DNA of 64,000 nt, from NCBI RefSeq assembly GCF_018223345.1, contig NZ_CP073587.1, positions 2,763,001-2,827,000 of the forward strand. Direction: 5' to 3'. The stretch is from Shewanella yunxiaonensis. GTDB lineage: Bacteria > Pseudomonadota > Gammaproteobacteria > Enterobacterales > Shewanellaceae. Both the position numbers and the translations under genes were made by a program. The notes beneath the pieces are model-generated. The model had not been told where the DNA came from. It searched no databases and saw only the letters and a list, made by a program, of their open reading frames with translations. Shown here piece by piece: positions 1 to 10,535 of the stretch. The number at the start of each line of letters is the position of its first letter. The first letter of the stretch is position 1.

Positions 1-878
1 CCCCAAGACTGAACTACGCTATTACCGTCAGAGTTCAGAGAGGCAGAGCCAAGACCCGCAACATAAGTTGCATAGTCACCATATCCTGCTGGGAAAGTGC
101 TTGGGTCAGTTACACAGAAATAGGATTCACAATATTGCTGTGCCCGGGTAGTTGGATCGGAATCGACATAGTCGGCAGAAATGCTGAGGAAACCTTTATC
201 GCCTAACGCAAAACCTTTGTTGGCAGTAAGAGTGAGGGTATCACCATCACCTTTATAATACTGGCCCCAGTCAGCAGAGAAAGAACCACCTTCACTATTA
301 TCTTTCAGCTGGAAGTTGATTACCCCGGCAATTGCGTCAGAACCATACTGAGCCGCAGCACCATCACGCAATACTTCTACAGTTTTCAGTGCAGAAGTAG
401 GAATAGTTGAAATATCAGGACCTTGGGTACCTGAACCGCCAATCTGCACCAAAGCAGAACGGTGACGGCGATGGCCGTTAACCAGTACCAACGTCTTGTC
501 AGTATCCATACCACGAAGAGTTGCTGGGCGAACGAAAGTACCACCATCGGATATAGGTTGGCGGTCTACTGAGTATGATGGCACCAAAGTTTTCAGTACA
601 TCGTTGGTGTCTGAGAAACTTACAGATTTCAGTTCATCATCAGCAATAACATCGACGGGTACAGGGGAATCTTTTACTGAGCGCGCCGCGCCACGAGATC
701 CTGTTACGACCATCTTCTCGATGTTAGCAGTGCCAGCAGCTGCTGCTGCAGTTTCTGTAGTATCGTCTTCGTCGTCAGCTCGCACTTGCGCAGTAAACGC
801 TACTGAGGCGCACGAAAGCATTAACGCGTACGGCAAGGCACTACGAATAGAACGACTAAGCAATTTTTCCGTTATCAT
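1..878 (-). CDS. TonB-dependent outer-membrane receptor, N-terminal part
   Basis: Only the first ~292 codons are present; the C-terminal barrel lies beyond the left edge. The protein starts with a signal peptide (MITEKLLSRSIRSALPY..., cut near residue 34), then an acidic DDEDD stretch, a TonB-box-like EKMVVTGSR and a plug domain with VLVNGHRRHR and VEVLRDGAAAQYGSDAIAGV. These are standard plug-domain signatures of receptors that import siderophores, cobalamin, sugars or other substrates with TonB-ExbBD energy. The start at 878 is set by AAGAGGG a few bases upstream. The substrate cannot be told from the plug. Family assignment is secure, specificity unknown. Confidence 0.9.
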   Translation of the reverse strand, partial: MITEKLLSRSIRSALPYALMLSCASVAFTAQVRADDEDDTTETAAAAAGTANIEKMVVTGSRGAARSVKDSPVPVDVIADDELKSVSFSDTNDVLKTLVPSYSVDRQPISDGGTFVRPATLRGMDTDKTLVLVNGHRRHRSALVQIGGSGTQGPDISTIPTSALKTVEVLRDGAAAQYGSDAIAGVINFQLKDNSEGGSFSADWGQYYKGDGDTLTLTANKGFALGDKGFLSISADYVDSDPTTRAQQYCESYFCVTDPSTFPAGYGDYATYVAGLGSASLNSDGNSVVQSW

Positions 879-1452
879 ACCAACCCTCTTGATATTGTTT
901 TTGTTGTGGTTCTTACAACCTAAAAACAACCACGTTATTTATTGAATCTATCCCCTGCGAAGCTTGTGTTTTTCACTGCCCAGGTTTGACTGATGTGTTC
1001 CAACCTCCACCTAAAAAGAACAATTGGTTAATCTTTTAAATTCCATTTCACACATTAGTGACCAACCTATTTCAAATAGCGTGCCTAAATGTTGGCAACA
1101 GAACATTTTCACAACATTTTTGTTACCAAATGCATTACACATCCAGATGAATTATTTGACGCAGGTCAACAAATACGCGGGTTATAGCGATTAGAGAGGG
1201 TAAAAATGTGACGAATAAAAGAGAATTATCTAACTCGATTTTTTACAAAAAACAACTTAGCCATCAGATGTAAACATTAGCGCAACAGTGACGTAACGCA
1301 CTAAAAACATGCGTAACGCACCATAATGAAACATTACAAAATCCGTTTTTGATTAAACAATGTTTACGTTTTAAAGATAATCATTGACGAAAACTTAATG
1401 ATTGAAAGAAAACAATGATATGAGATTAAAGCTAAATTACTGTAGTTCAAAA
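879..1452. other. Long AT-rich intergenic region upstream of the TonB receptor
   Basis: About 570 bases with no credible gene on either strand. It must hold the receptor promoter (minus strand). A 10-base direct repeat, CGTAACGCAC, occurs at 1292-1301 and 1312-1321, exactly 20 bases apart (two helical turns, same face), which resembles a tandem operator. No further element is recognisable. Confidence 0.5.
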
Positions 1453-1514
1453 GCTCACCAAAGAGGTGCTTAATGGTGAGCATCAAAAAAGCCAGCATTA
1501 ATTGCTGGCTTTTT
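1453..1514 (-). terminator. dnaJ terminator and adjacent second hairpin
   Basis: GCCAGCA (1491-1497) pairs with TGCTGGC (1503-1509), flanked by A and T runs, so it can terminate on either strand; it closes the dnaKJ unit. Next to it GCTCACCA (1453-1460) pairs with TGGTGAGC (1474-1481). The loop of that second hairpin holds GGTGCTT, which could pair with the left arm instead, giving two mutually exclusive folds. Confidence 0.75.
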
Positions 1515-1536
1515 GTGCTTTTACACTCAATGAAAA

Positions 1537-2670
1537 CTAACTGTTAAGATCCTGGAAAAACTTCTTCACGCCATCAAACCAGCCTTCAGCTTTTGGGCTG
1601 TGTTTACCACCGCCACCGAGGGTATCTTCAAACTCTCGCAACAGCTCTTTTTGCCGCTCTGATAGGTTGACTGGGGTTTCCATCACAACCTTGCATAACA
1701 GATCACCCACTGCATGGCTACGTACCGATTTCACCCCTTTACCGCGCAGTCTAAACATTCTGCCAGTCTGCGTTTCTGGTGGGATTTTCAGGCTGACTTT
1801 GCCTTCAAGCGTCGGAACTTCCACTTCACCACCTAATGCGGCTTTCGCAAAGGAGATGGGCACCTCACAATAAAGATTATTGGCGTCTCGAACAAAAATG
1901 GGGTGTTCACGGACAGTCACCTGTACATACAAATCCCCCGCTGGCGCGCCGAATTCTCCGGCCTCGCCCTCGCCCGCCAGTCTGATACGGTCGCCGGTAT
2001 CCACCCCAGCAGGAATTTTAACCGACAGGGTTTTGCTTTTCTCCATGCGACCATCGCCATGACATTTGCTGCAAGGCTCTTTGATGATCTTACCGCGGCC
2101 CTGACAAGTCGGACAGGTTTGTTGTACCGCAAAAAATCCCTGACGCATCTGCACTTGGCCACTGCCATGACAAGTGCCACAGGTAGTAGCAGAGGTCCCT
2201 TTTTTTGCACCTGAGCCGCCACAGAGGTCACAGGTCGCCAGTGTTGGGATACGCAGTTCGCGATTAACACCGCGCACCGCTTCTTCCAGTGATAATTCGA
2301 GGTTATAGCGCAAGTCGGCACCACGAGCCGGTTGTCTGTGTCCGCCACGACGACCACCGCCGAAGATATCACCGAAAACATCGCCGAAAATATCACTGAA
2401 GTCGGCACCACCGCCGCCACCAAATCCACCGGCCCCCCGACTGGGATCCACGCCGGCATGGCCGAACTGATCATAAGCAGCACGCTTATCTGCATCCGTC
2501 AGGATTTCATAGGCTTCTTTGACTTCTTTGAATTTGGCTTCGGCTTCTTTATCGCCGGGATTGCGGTCCGGGTGGTATTTCATCGCCAGACGTTTATACG
2601 CCTTTTTGATATCCCGTTCGCTGGCGTCTCGGGCGACGTCCAATACTTCGTAATAATCTCGCTTTGACAT
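1537..2670 (-). CDS. dnaJ: Chaperone DnaJ (Hsp40)
   Basis: A 377-residue class A J-protein that delivers unfolded clients to DnaK and stimulates its ATPase. The J domain (about 5-70) carries the invariant HPD at 33-35. A Gly/Phe-rich linker follows (about 75-115). Four zinc-binding CxxCxGxG repeats lie near 146-200 ([32 protein letters not shown]), then the C-terminal client-binding domains. It lies 94 bases downstream of dnaK on the same strand with a hairpin between them and has its own ribosome site (GAGAGATT before ATG). Length and domain order are normal. Confidence 0.98.
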   Translation of the reverse strand: MSKRDYYEVLDVARDASERDIKKAYKRLAMKYHPDRNPGDKEAEAKFKEVKEAYEILTDADKRAAYDQFGHAGVDPSRGAGGFGGGGGADFSDIFGDVFGDIFGGGRRGGHRQPARGADLRYNLELSLEEAVRGVNRELRIPTLATCDLCGGSGAKKGTSATTCGTCHGSGQVQMRQGFFAVQQTCPTCQGRGKIIKEPCSKCHGDGRMEKSKTLSVKIPAGVDTGDRIRLAGEGEAGEFGAPAGDLYVQVTVREHPIFVRDANNLYCEVPISFAKAALGGEVEVPTLEGKVSLKIPPETQTGRMFRLRGKGVKSVRSHAVGDLLCKVVMETPVNLSERQKELLREFEDTLGGGGKHSPKAEGWFDGVKKFFQDLNS

Positions 2671-2705
2671 AATCTCTCACGCGTTCTTGGCTTGGAGCAG
2701 AACAA

Positions 2706-2736
2706 GCGGGCGTTAGGGTTACCCCATAACGCCCGC
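2706..2736 (-). other. Intercistronic hairpin between dnaK and dnaJ
   Basis: GCGGGCGTTA (2706-2715) and TAACGCCCGC (2727-2736) form a perfect 10-bp stem with an 11-base loop and no T-run. In the dnaK-dnaJ mRNA it could attenuate dnaJ or protect the dnaK message, helping make more DnaK than DnaJ. That role is inference. Confidence 0.6.
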
Positions 2737-2764
2737 CTGGAATTAATCAGGTATATGCGCCTGA

Positions 2765-4690
2765 TTATTTCTTGTCGTCTTTGACCTCTTCAAATTCAGC
2801 ATCAACGACATCATCGGCAGAGGCGTTGCTATTACCCTGATGAGCGGCAGATTCAGCACCACCCTGAGCATGTTGCGCCTGGGCCTGAGCCAGCTCAACC
2901 AGTTTGGCAGAAGCTTCAATCAATGCCTGAGTGGCCTTTTCGATCGCTTCTTTATCGCTGCCTTTCACCGCAGTTTCTACCTTGCTGATCGCTTCATCAA
3001 TTTTGGCCTTATCGTCGGCATTCAGAGCCTCACCAGCTTCAGTCACTTGCTTTTTAGTGGCATGGACTAAGCCGTCAGCCTGGTTGCGGGCGCTAACCAA
3101 CTCTTCGAACTTCTTGTCATCTTCTGCATGAGCTTCGGCATCACGCACCATTTTTTCTACTTCATCGTCAGACAGACCAGAAGAAGCTTTAATGGTGATG
3201 GCCTGTTTCTTACCGGTTTTCTTGTCGGTAGCAGAAACATTCAAAATACCATCGGCGTCGATATCAAAAGTCACTTCAATCTGTGGCATGCCGCGTGGTG
3301 CTGGCTCAATACCTTCCAGGTTGAACTGGCCCAGTGATTTGTTGGCACTGGCCTGCTTACGTTCACCCTGCAACACGTGAATAGTCACGGCGCTTTGGTT
3401 ATCATCGGCAGTAGAGAACACCTGCTGTGCCTTAGTAGGAATAGTCGTGTTCTTCTCAATCAGCTTGGTCATTACCTGGCCCATGGTTTCAATACCCAGG
3501 GACAAAGGTGTTACGTCCAGCAGCAATACGTCTTTCACGTCGCCAGCCAATACACCGCCCTGAATTGCCGCACCTACGGCCACAGCTTCGTCAGGGTTGA
3601 CGTCTTTACGTGGTTCCTTACCAAAGAAGTCAGCAACGGCTTGCTGTACCTTAGGCATACGGGTTTGACCACCCACCAAAATCACTTCGTTGATGTCAGA
3701 AGCTGACAGACCCGCGTCGGACAAGGCAACTTTCACGGGTTCCAGTGAGCGAGTGATCATGTCTTCAACCAGCGATTCCAGTTTGGCACGGGTGATTTTC
3801 ACCACCAAGTGCTTAGGACCGGTAGCATCTGCAGTGATATAGGGCAGATTCACTTCAGTCTGGTTAGTGCTGGACAGTTCGATCTTGGCTTTTTCAGCAG
3901 CTTCTTTCAGACGCTGCATTGCCAAAGGATCGTTACGTAAATCAAGCCCCTGCTCTTTCTTGAACTCATCAGCCAAGTAGTTGATCAAACGGTTATCAAA
4001 GTCTTCACCACCTAGGTGAGTATCACCATTGGTTGCCAATACTTCGAAAGTCTGGTCGCCATCGTTGCTGTCAATTTCAATAATAGAGATATCGAAAGTA
4101 CCACCACCGAGGTCGTATACCGCGATGACATTGTCACCTTGCTTTTTGTCGATACCATACGCCAGCGCAGCGGCAGTTGGTTCGTTGATGATACGTTTAA
4201 CTTCCAGACCGGCGATACGGCCAGCATCTTTAGTTGCCTGACGCTGAGAATCGTTGAAGTAGGCCGGTACGGTAATGACGGCTTCAGTCACTGGCTCGCC
4301 CAGATAATCTTCAGCAGTTTTCTTCATTTTCTTCAGCACTTCGGCTGATACCTGTGGTGGGGCCATTTTCTTGCCACGACTTTCGACCCAGGCATCACCG
4401 TTATCGGCTTTGATAATTTTGAATGGCATGATGCTGACATCACGCTGTACTTCGTCGTCAGTGAAACGACGGCCAATCAAACGCTTAATCGCGAAGAAAG
4501 TGTTAGTTGGGTTGGTCACGGCCTGACGTTTTGCGGGCTGACCTACCAGGGTCTCATCTTCGGTATAAGCAATGATTGAAGGAGTGGTGCGATCGCCTTC
4601 AGCATTTTCCAACACACGAGGCTTGCCGCCTTCAAGTACGGCAACACAAGAGTTGGTTGTGCCCAAGTCGATACCAATAATTTTACCCAT
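2765..4690 (-). CDS. dnaK: Molecular chaperone DnaK (Hsp70)
   Basis: A 641-residue Hsp70. The ATPase domain starts with [13 protein letters not shown] and contains the second phosphate loop (DLGGGTFD). The substrate-binding domain follows from about 390. A Gln/Ala-rich lid ends in an acidic EEVKDDKK tail typical of bacterial DnaK. It works in the cytoplasm with DnaJ (next gene) and GrpE (not in the window). GGAGG precedes the ATG at the usual distance. Two heat-shock-type promoters lie upstream. Length and motifs are ordinary. Confidence 0.99.
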   Translation of the reverse strand: MGKIIGIDLGTTNSCVAVLEGGKPRVLENAEGDRTTPSIIAYTEDETLVGQPAKRQAVTNPTNTFFAIKRLIGRRFTDDEVQRDVSIMPFKIIKADNGDAWVESRGKKMAPPQVSAEVLKKMKKTAEDYLGEPVTEAVITVPAYFNDSQRQATKDAGRIAGLEVKRIINEPTAAALAYGIDKKQGDNVIAVYDLGGGTFDISIIEIDSNDGDQTFEVLATNGDTHLGGEDFDNRLINYLADEFKKEQGLDLRNDPLAMQRLKEAAEKAKIELSSTNQTEVNLPYITADATGPKHLVVKITRAKLESLVEDMITRSLEPVKVALSDAGLSASDINEVILVGGQTRMPKVQQAVADFFGKEPRKDVNPDEAVAVGAAIQGGVLAGDVKDVLLLDVTPLSLGIETMGQVMTKLIEKNTTIPTKAQQVFSTADDNQSAVTIHVLQGERKQASANKSLGQFNLEGIEPAPRGMPQIEVTFDIDADGILNVSATDKKTGKKQAITIKASSGLSDDEVEKMVRDAEAHAEDDKKFEELVSARNQADGLVHATKKQVTEAGEALNADDKAKIDEAISKVETAVKGSDKEAIEKATQALIEASAKLVELAQAQAQHAQGGAESAAHQGNSNASADDVVDAEFEEVKDDKK

Positions 4691-4742
4691 GAGGTCCTCC
4701 GAAGAATCTTTTCTTTCGAACTAAATTAATCATTTGCTATGG

Positions 4743-4770
4743 ATCTGGGGGCAAAGTTGTTGATTTCAAG
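4743..4770 (-). promoter_or_regulatory. Proximal sigma-32-type promoter of dnaK
   Basis: Reading the minus strand, CTTGAAA (4770-4764) is followed after 13 bases by CCCCAGAT (4750-4743). This matches the heat-shock form CTTGAAA-N11-16-CCCCATnT with one change. It lies about 55 bases before the dnaK start. Confidence 0.65.
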
Positions 4771-4806
4771 ACCTTTGCCAAATTACCCAAATCGCGCCTT
4801 AACCCC

Positions 4807-4837
4807 TATATAGGGGCGCAATTTTGCTTTACAAGGG
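4807..4837 (-). promoter_or_regulatory. Distal sigma-32-type promoter of dnaK
   Basis: Minus strand CCCTTGTAA (4837-4829), 12 bases, then CCCCTATATA (4816-4807). The -10 lies inside the perfect palindrome CCCCTATATAGGGG (4803-4816). Tandem heat-shock promoters are normal for dnaK. Confidence 0.65.
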
Positions 4838-4963
4838 CTCAAATAAAAAAATTGATCTTAAACGTAACCTTTTTTACAAAGTACCGCTAAAATACGAGCT
4901 ACTTATCGCCACACTGCAATCGTGGCAACGGTTTCCCTGATTCCTTGAGTTGAGTAGACATAA

Positions 4964-5881
4964 TTGAAAACATCCTCGCAGGCATTTGCCTATGGTCTGG
5001 GTGCGGTGCTGCTGTGGTCAACCGTTGCGACAGCCTTTAAGATTGCCCTCACTTTTTTTACCCCGCTGCAATTGGTGTTTGTTGCCACCATAGTATCTTC
5101 TTTGTGTCTGTTAGTGATCCTCGGGGTTCAGCGCAAGTTACCACTGTTGTGGCAACAGTTTCGCGCCCGACCATTGCTGTATTTGCAAACCGGATTATTA
5201 AGTCCCTTCCTTTATTATCTGGTGTTGTTTAAGGCTTATGATTTGCTGCCGGCACAACAAGCGCTGTCCTTGAATTACACTTGGGGCATTTTGTTGCCGT
5301 TATTGTCAGTTCCGATGCTGAGCCAAAAATTGCGGGCGTCTGATTTGGTTGCGGCACTTATTGCTTACTTTGGCGTACTGGTCATTGCGACAGAAGGCAG
5401 TATTTCTGAAATGCATTTTGAAAGTCCGCTGGGCATCGGGTTATGTTTCACTAGCACTATTCTCTGGTGTTTGTATTGGATCGTTAATACCAAGGATAAA
5501 GGCGACCCGGTGGTGAGCTTATTACTGAGTTTTCTGATAGCATTGCCCTGCATAACCTTGATGCTGGTTTGCACTCAATCATTACCACAACTCAGTCTGA
5601 AAGCGATCTTGGCGGGAAGCTATGTCGGACTGTTTGAAATGGGCATCACCTTTGTGTTGTGGCTGATGGCACTGAAAACAGCGACTCGCACCGCCAGCAT
5701 CAGCAACTTGGTATTTTTGTCACCGGTGCTTTCGATGTGCTTTATTGCACTCATCCTTGGTGAGAAGATTCTGCCATCAACGCTGGCAGGACTGGGACTG
5801 ATTATCCTGGCGCTATTGCTTCAGCGCCTGTTGCCACTCCTGGGTAATCACCGCCGCCCCAAAATTCGCCGCAGCTTGTGA
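4964..5881 (+). CDS. EamA/DMT-family inner-membrane transporter
   Basis: A 305-residue very hydrophobic protein with about ten membrane segments arranged as two EamA repeats, the plan of the drug/metabolite transporter superfamily. The N terminus (AYGLGAVLLWSTVATAFK) is typical of EamA proteins. It probably exports a metabolite or amino acid, but the substrate cannot be read from sequence. The start is a TTG with a poor ribosome site, so a slightly different start is possible. It runs toward ybaK with a 37-base gap, so the two may be cotranscribed. Confidence 0.88.
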   Translation: MKTSSQAFAYGLGAVLLWSTVATAFKIALTFFTPLQLVFVATIVSSLCLLVILGVQRKLPLLWQQFRARPLLYLQTGLLSPFLYYLVLFKAYDLLPAQQALSLNYTWGILLPLLSVPMLSQKLRASDLVAALIAYFGVLVIATEGSISEMHFESPLGIGLCFTSTILWCLYWIVNTKDKGDPVVSLLLSFLIALPCITLMLVCTQSLPQLSLKAILAGSYVGLFEMGITFVLWLMALKTATRTASISNLVFLSPVLSMCFIALILGEKILPSTLAGLGLIILALLLQRLLPLLGNHRRPKIRRSL

Positions 5882-5918
5882 CAGATACATCGACTTTGAA
5901 TTTAGTGAGGAGGTCAGC

Positions 5919-6395
5919 GTGACACCCGCAATCGATCTTGCCAACAAGGCCAAGATTAGCTTCAGCGTATACGAATATCACCACGACAAAAATGTCGCGT
6001 CATACGGCGAAGAAGCTGCCAGTGCTTTAGGACTAAATCCTGATCAGGTATTCAAAACCCTGCTGGTCAGTGGCGATGAAAAAAGTGCCCCCGTTGCCGT
6101 CGCATTGGTTCCGGTAAATCATCATTTGAGCCTGAAAGCAGTTGCTAAGGCACTGAAGTTAAAGAAACTGGTAATGGCAGATCCACAATTAGCCCAGAAA
6201 TCTTCTGGCTATCTGGTGGGAGGGATCAGTCCTCTGGCACAAAAAAAACAATTACCAACGATTATTGATGACAGTGCCAAAAATTTTGAAGAAATCTATG
6301 TCAGTGCCGGCCGTCGCGGTCTGGAAATCTGCCTGGCAGCAGAGACATTGGCAGAGCTGTGTCGTGGTAGTTTTGCCGACATAAAAAGCGAATAA
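5919..6395 (+). CDS. ybaK: Cys-tRNA(Pro)/Cys-tRNA(Cys) deacylase, YbaK/EbsC family
   Basis: A 158-residue free-standing editing domain that hydrolyses cysteine mischarged on tRNA(Pro). The YbaK fold is recognisable by ALGLNPDQVFKTLLV near the front and by KSSGYLVGGISPLAQKKQLP and SAGRRGLEICLA later. The GTG start is fixed by an excellent AGGAGG five bases upstream. It follows the EamA gene and ends in a terminator shared with the convergent proA. Nothing is unusual about length or motifs. Confidence 0.93.
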   Translation: MTPAIDLANKAKISFSVYEYHHDKNVASYGEEAASALGLNPDQVFKTLLVSGDEKSAPVAVALVPVNHHLSLKAVAKALKLKKLVMADPQLAQKSSGYLVGGISPLAQKKQLPTIIDDSAKNFEEIYVSAGRRGLEICLAAETLAELCRGSFADIKSE

Positions 6396-6415
6396 ACGAG
6401 AATCTCGAGACACAA

Positions 6416-6439
6416 TAAGGGCCCGCTGCAGGGCCCTTA
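6416..6439. terminator. Bidirectional terminator between ybaK and proA
   Basis: TAAGGGCCC (6416-6424) pairs perfectly with GGGCCCTTA (6431-6439), loop GCTGCA. It sits between convergent genes; T-runs are short. Confidence 0.65.
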
Positions 6440-6468
6440 TCTATTCTAGATTGTGCTAACTTTCGCGA

Positions 6469-7728
6469 CTAGCTGCGCGAAGTGTAATCTCCTACCGCCA
6501 GCCATTTGTAGGTAGTCAAGGCTTCCAACCCCATCGGGCCGCGAGCATGTAACTTCTGTGTGCTCACTGCAACTTCGGCACCCAGGCCAAACTGGCCACC
6601 ATCGGTAAACCGGGTGCTGGCATTGAGATAAACTGCAGCCGAGTTCACTTCATTCATAAAATAAGTGGCGGTGGGAATATCGTCGGTCAAAATAGCTTCT
6701 GAATGGCCACTGGAATATTGCCGGATATGGGCAATAGCTTCTGTAACATCAGCGACGACTTTGATGCCCAAAGTCAGCGATAACCATTCCGTTGCGAAAG
6801 TTTCTTCATCTGCAGGACGTACCTCATACGCTGGTAGCAGACGCTGCGTTTCCTCGCACCCAACAATAGTGACCCCTTCTGCTGACAACGCGGCAGCTAG
6901 CTGCGGCAGATATTGCTCTGCAACCTCCTGATGTACCAATAGGGTATCCAGCGCATTACAGACGGTGGGACGTTGCACCTTGGCATTGATAATCACTGAC
7001 GTTGAACGTGATAAATCCGCCGCTTTATCCAGATACAAATGGCAAATACCAATGCCACCCAAAATAACCGGAATCGTCGCTTGCTCCGCACATAACCGCT
7101 GCAATTTGCTCCCGCCACGAGGCACGATCATGTCCACATATTGATCCAGCTTTAACAGTCCGGAGACCAGAGCCCGGTCAGGATTATCAATCAGCTGCAC
7201 CGCGTCTTCAGGCAAACCAAATTCGGCAATACCGGTTCGGATCGCTTTTGCCAGTGCCAAGTTAGAATTGAGCGTTTCCTTTCCGCCGCGCAGGATCACA
7301 GCATTACCGGTTTTCAATGCCAGTACTGCAATATCCACAGTCACATTCGGACGCGCCTCATAAATAACGCCAATGACCCCGAGCGGAACCGTGCGCCGGC
7401 ACAAACGTATGCCATTATCGAGCAGACGAGAATCAAACTCGCGACCGATAGGATCTGGCAATGCCACAACATTACTGATATCCGCAATCACAGCAGCCAG
7501 CCGTTTCTCATCCAGCAACAAGCGATCGATCATTGCCGCTTCCAGACCCGCCGCGTTGGCTGCCGCCACATCTTGCGCATTCGCCGCAACAATGTCGTCT
7601 GCAGCGGCTTGCAATGAGCTCGCAATTGTCATCAACAAATCACGTTTATCGGCAGCGGATAAATTCGCCAGGGCAAAACTGGCGGCTTTGGCCTGTTGGC
7701 CGAGCTGTTGTAAGTAGGTATCCGTCAT
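6469..7728 (-). CDS. proA: Gamma-glutamyl phosphate reductase
   Basis: A 419-residue enzyme for the second step of proline synthesis: NADPH reduction of glutamyl-5-phosphate to glutamate semialdehyde. It has the aldehyde-dehydrogenase fold. [18 protein letters not shown] binds the cofactor and the catalytic cysteine lies in [24 protein letters not shown] closes the protein, as usual. Its start overlaps the proB stop by four bases (ATGA), so proB and proA form one translationally coupled operon. Length is normal. Confidence 0.97.
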   Translation of the reverse strand: MTDTYLQQLGQQAKAASFALANLSAADKRDLLMTIASSLQAAADDIVAANAQDVAAANAAGLEAAMIDRLLLDEKRLAAVIADISNVVALPDPIGREFDSRLLDNGIRLCRRTVPLGVIGVIYEARPNVTVDIAVLALKTGNAVILRGGKETLNSNLALAKAIRTGIAEFGLPEDAVQLIDNPDRALVSGLLKLDQYVDMIVPRGGSKLQRLCAEQATIPVILGGIGICHLYLDKAADLSRSTSVIINAKVQRPTVCNALDTLLVHQEVAEQYLPQLAAALSAEGVTIVGCEETQRLLPAYEVRPADEETFATEWLSLTLGIKVVADVTEAIAHIRQYSSGHSEAILTDDIPTATYFMNEVNSAAVYLNASTRFTDGGQFGLGAEVAVSTQKLHARGPMGLEALTTYKWLAVGDYTSRS

Positions 7729-8843
7729 AGAACCACCATATCGTTGCGGTGCACGATTGCGTCACCATGATCATAGCCCAGTAATGGCTCAATATCGTCG
7801 GAATGCTTGCCGGCAATGATGCGGATGGCAACAGCACTATAACGGCTAATGCCGCGGGCAACCTTGTTACCCTCCTTATCCAGCAATTCGACGGTAGCGC
7901 CACGTTCAAAATTACCTTCTACCGCGGTAATTCCCTTGGATAATAAACTACGGCCCTTCTGCACTACCGCTTTTACCGCACCTTCATCGAGGATTAACCG
8001 GCCTTTGGCCTTAGGGCCAGCCAATATCCACTGCTTACGGCTTTCGAGTGGATTTTCGGTAGGGCTAAAATGCGTGCCGACAGACTGATGGCTACTGACC
8101 TTGATAATCACATCGGTATGGTGACCGGATGCGATCACAACCTCGATCCCTGCCCGCCGCGCAATATCCGCCGCTTGCAGTTTAGTGGTCATGCCGCCAG
8201 TGCCCAGTCCGGAAACGGAACCGCCCGCCATTTCACGCAAACTATCGTCGATATTGGCAACTTCACTGATCAAGTGCGCGTCAGGATGCGTCCTTGGATC
8301 GGCGTCAAACAGACCTTTCTGATCGGTCAGCAGCAGTAATAAATCCGCATCACATAACAAGGCAACGCGTGCTGAGAGATTGTCATTATCGCCAACCTTA
8401 ATCTCATTGGTCGCCACTGCATCATTTTCATTGATGATGGGAATGATATTCTGTGCCAACAACGCATTTAATGCATCGCGGGCATTCAGGTAGCGTTCGC
8501 GGTCATGCAGATCGGCACGCGTCAGCAGCAGTTGTCCCACATGCAACCCATAAATACTGAAGAGCTGCGCCCAGGCGAGGATCAATTGACTCTGGCCCAC
8601 TGCCGCCAGCAGCTGCTTATTGGCGATCGTGTCCGGCAGTTCTGGAAACAATAGATGTTCACGGCCGGCCGCAATGGCGCCGGAAGTACAGAGGACAACT
8701 TCAACGCCGCTGCGCATTAAGGTCGCCATCTGTCTGGCTAATTCCACCATATGGGCTTTATCGAGCTTTTTACTGCCAGATGTCAGCACGCTGGTGCCAA
8801 GTTTTATCACCACCCGTTTATAACGGGAGTTTGTCAGGTCCAT
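7725..8843 (-). CDS. proB: Glutamate 5-kinase
   Basis: A 372-residue cytoplasmic kinase that phosphorylates glutamate, the committed and feedback-inhibited step of proline synthesis. The amino-acid-kinase domain (about 1-260) shows [10 protein letters not shown] at the start, NENDAVA, and the conserved [14 protein letters not shown]-terminal PUA domain (about 275-365) is present, as in the E. coli enzyme. It is first in the proBA operon. The ribosome site before ATG 8843 is weak. Confidence 0.97.
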   Translation of the reverse strand: MDLTNSRYKRVVIKLGTSVLTSGSKKLDKAHMVELARQMATLMRSGVEVVLCTSGAIAAGREHLLFPELPDTIANKQLLAAVGQSQLILAWAQLFSIYGLHVGQLLLTRADLHDRERYLNARDALNALLAQNIIPIINENDAVATNEIKVGDNDNLSARVALLCDADLLLLLTDQKGLFDADPRTHPDAHLISEVANIDDSLREMAGGSVSGLGTGGMTTKLQAADIARRAGIEVVIASGHHTDVIIKVSSHQSVGTHFSPTENPLESRKQWILAGPKAKGRLILDEGAVKAVVQKGRSLLSKGITAVEGNFERGATVELLDKEGNKVARGISRYSAVAIRIIAGKHSDDIEPLLGYDHGDAIVHRNDMVVL

Positions 8844-8940
8844 CGTTTATCATGCAATAATGAGTTAGGAACTAATCTTATACCCAATCCCCGCCGAGAT
8901 TCCTAGTTACACCAAGCAGGAAACCGCTGAAAAAACCATA

Positions 8941-8966
8941 AAAAAAGCCGCCCTTACGGCGGCTTT
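8941..8966 (-). terminator. Terminator of the purine permease gene
   Basis: GCCGCC (8947-8952) pairs with GGCGGC (8958-8963), extended by A/T pairs. On the minus strand the stem is followed by at least six T, a classic intrinsic terminator 15 bases past the permease stop. Confidence 0.9.
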
Positions 8967-8980
8967 CAGGATTATGCAAT

Positions 8981-10270
8981 TCAGGCCCAGATAAATTTGG
9001 CAATAAACAATAGTGCCAGCACCACGACGCCGAGATTCAAATCTTTGAAACGACCACAAAGGATCTTAACCGCCGCGTAAGTGATGAAGCCACAGGCGAT
9101 ACCGTTAGCAATGGAATATGTGAACGGCATTATCAGCGCAGCGACAACCACTGGCGCAGCTTCAGTGAGATCTTCCCACTCCACATGCAACAAGCTGGAG
9201 GTCATCAGGATCGCCACATAAAATAGAGTCCCGGCAGTGGCATAGGCAGGCACCATTCCCGCCAATGGTGAGATGAAAAGTGCCGCCACAAACAACAGAC
9301 CAACAACCACGGCGGTCAGACCTGTACGGCCACCAGCACTCACGCCTGCAGTACTCTCGATATAACTGGTGGTGGTAGAAGTCCCCAAAGCCGCGCCCGC
9401 AATAGTGGCCAGACTGTCAGCAGTTAATGCCCGGTTTAAACGGGGTAAACGGCCATCTTTATCCAGCAAACCACCGCGATGAGCCACAGCGACCAAAGTA
9501 CCAGAAGTATCAAACAGATCGACAAATAAGAAAGCGAAGACGATTGAGATCATGCTGATATCCAGCACACCCGCAATATCCATCTTCATGAAAGTAGGCG
9601 CAATTGACGGCGGCATAGACAGCACACCGGTATATTTTACGTCACCAAACACCAGTCCCAATACGGTGACCGCCAGAATGCTCATGATCACCGCAGCTTT
9701 GTAACCACGATGTACAAAAGCGACGATTAAAAAGAAACCTAAAATGGCCATGACGGAATTGAATGACGTCAGATCCCCCAACCCCACTAATGTGGCCGGA
9801 TTCCCCACAACAATACCCGCATTTCTTAAGCCGATCAGCGCTAAAAACAGGCCAATCCCCGCCGCGATCCCCATTCGCAGTGACATTGGAATGGAATTTA
9901 CCACCCATTCACGAATGCGCACTAACGATAAAATCAGGAAGCAGCAACCGGAGAGAAACACGGCACCAAGCGCGGTTTCCCAGCTATAGCCCATATGTCC
10001 GACCACGGTATAGGTGAAGAAAGCATTGAGCCCCATTCCAGGTGCCAGTGCAATAGGATAGTTGGCTAAAAAGCCCATCACCAAACAGCCTACTGCGGAA
10101 GCAAGACAGGTAGCGACAAAGACAGCGCCCTGATCCATCCCAGCTTGTGCCAGCATGCTTGGGTTCACAAAAATGATGTACGCCATCGTCAGGAAAGTAG
10201 TAATGCCAGCCAGCACTTCCTGCTTCAGCGTAGTTTGATGCTCTTTAAGTTTGAATAGTTTTTCCAGCAT
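8981..10270 (-). CDS. NCS2-type purine permease, AzgA-like (adenine/guanine/hypoxanthine)
   Basis: A 429-residue membrane protein with 12-14 predicted segments. ALAPGMGLNAFFTYTVVGHMG and FLFVDLFDTSGTLVAVA are signatures of the AzgA branch of nucleobase:cation symporters (E. coli AdeP, GhxP and relatives), which import adenine or guanine/hypoxanthine with protons. The exact base cannot be assigned by eye. It is a single-gene unit: its own terminator follows, and a strong terminator at 10458-10485 insulates it upstream. No purine riboswitch was recognised in the leader. Confidence 0.92.
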   Translation of the reverse strand: MLEKLFKLKEHQTTLKQEVLAGITTFLTMAYIIFVNPSMLAQAGMDQGAVFVATCLASAVGCLVMGFLANYPIALAPGMGLNAFFTYTVVGHMGYSWETALGAVFLSGCCFLILSLVRIREWVVNSIPMSLRMGIAAGIGLFLALIGLRNAGIVVGNPATLVGLGDLTSFNSVMAILGFFLIVAFVHRGYKAAVIMSILAVTVLGLVFGDVKYTGVLSMPPSIAPTFMKMDIAGVLDISMISIVFAFLFVDLFDTSGTLVAVAHRGGLLDKDGRLPRLNRALTADSLATIAGAALGTSTTTSYIESTAGVSAGGRTGLTAVVVGLLFVAALFISPLAGMVPAYATAGTLFYVAILMTSSLLHVEWEDLTEAAPVVVAALIMPFTYSIANGIACGFITYAAVKILCGRFKDLNLGVVVLALLFIAKFIWA

Positions 10271-10457
10271 GGAACTAGGTTCCTTGAATAATATGAGGTG
10301 TAGGGCTTGGTTTTCTAACAGTTATTTAACATAACGAGTTAGCAGCGGCAGATTATAAAAAGTTTGCCAGAGTCACACCAGACAAAATATGCAGGATAAA
10401 AGCAGGATTTATGCATTTGCCTGGCCGATCACAAAACCTTTAGTCATGATTTAGGCA

Positions 10458-10485
10458 AAAAAAAACCTGCTCAAATGAGCAGGTA
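10458..10485 (-). terminator. Strong intrinsic terminator, minus strand
   Basis: CCTGCTC and GAGCAGG form a 7-bp stem with loop AAAT, followed on the minus strand by nine T. It ends a transcript coming from the right, where the only candidate is the small ORF at 10536-10697 or a small RNA. Confidence 0.85.
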
Positions 10486-10535
10486 AAGAGATGCTTTAAA
10501 CGCCCATAGACATGGGGACCATTCGCACAAACAGA

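Noticed and set aside
496..945. Plus-strand 149-residue frame
   Set aside because: It is antisense to the TonB receptor N terminus, which has a clear signal peptide, plug motifs and ribosome site.
1917..2495. 192-residue minus frame inside dnaJ and several plus-strand frames opposite dnaJ and dnaK
   Set aside because: These are shadows of strongly coding chaperone genes; no ribosome sites or family features.
10271..10457. Purine riboswitch before the AzgA-like permease
   Set aside because: No three-way-junction core motif was found in the leader.
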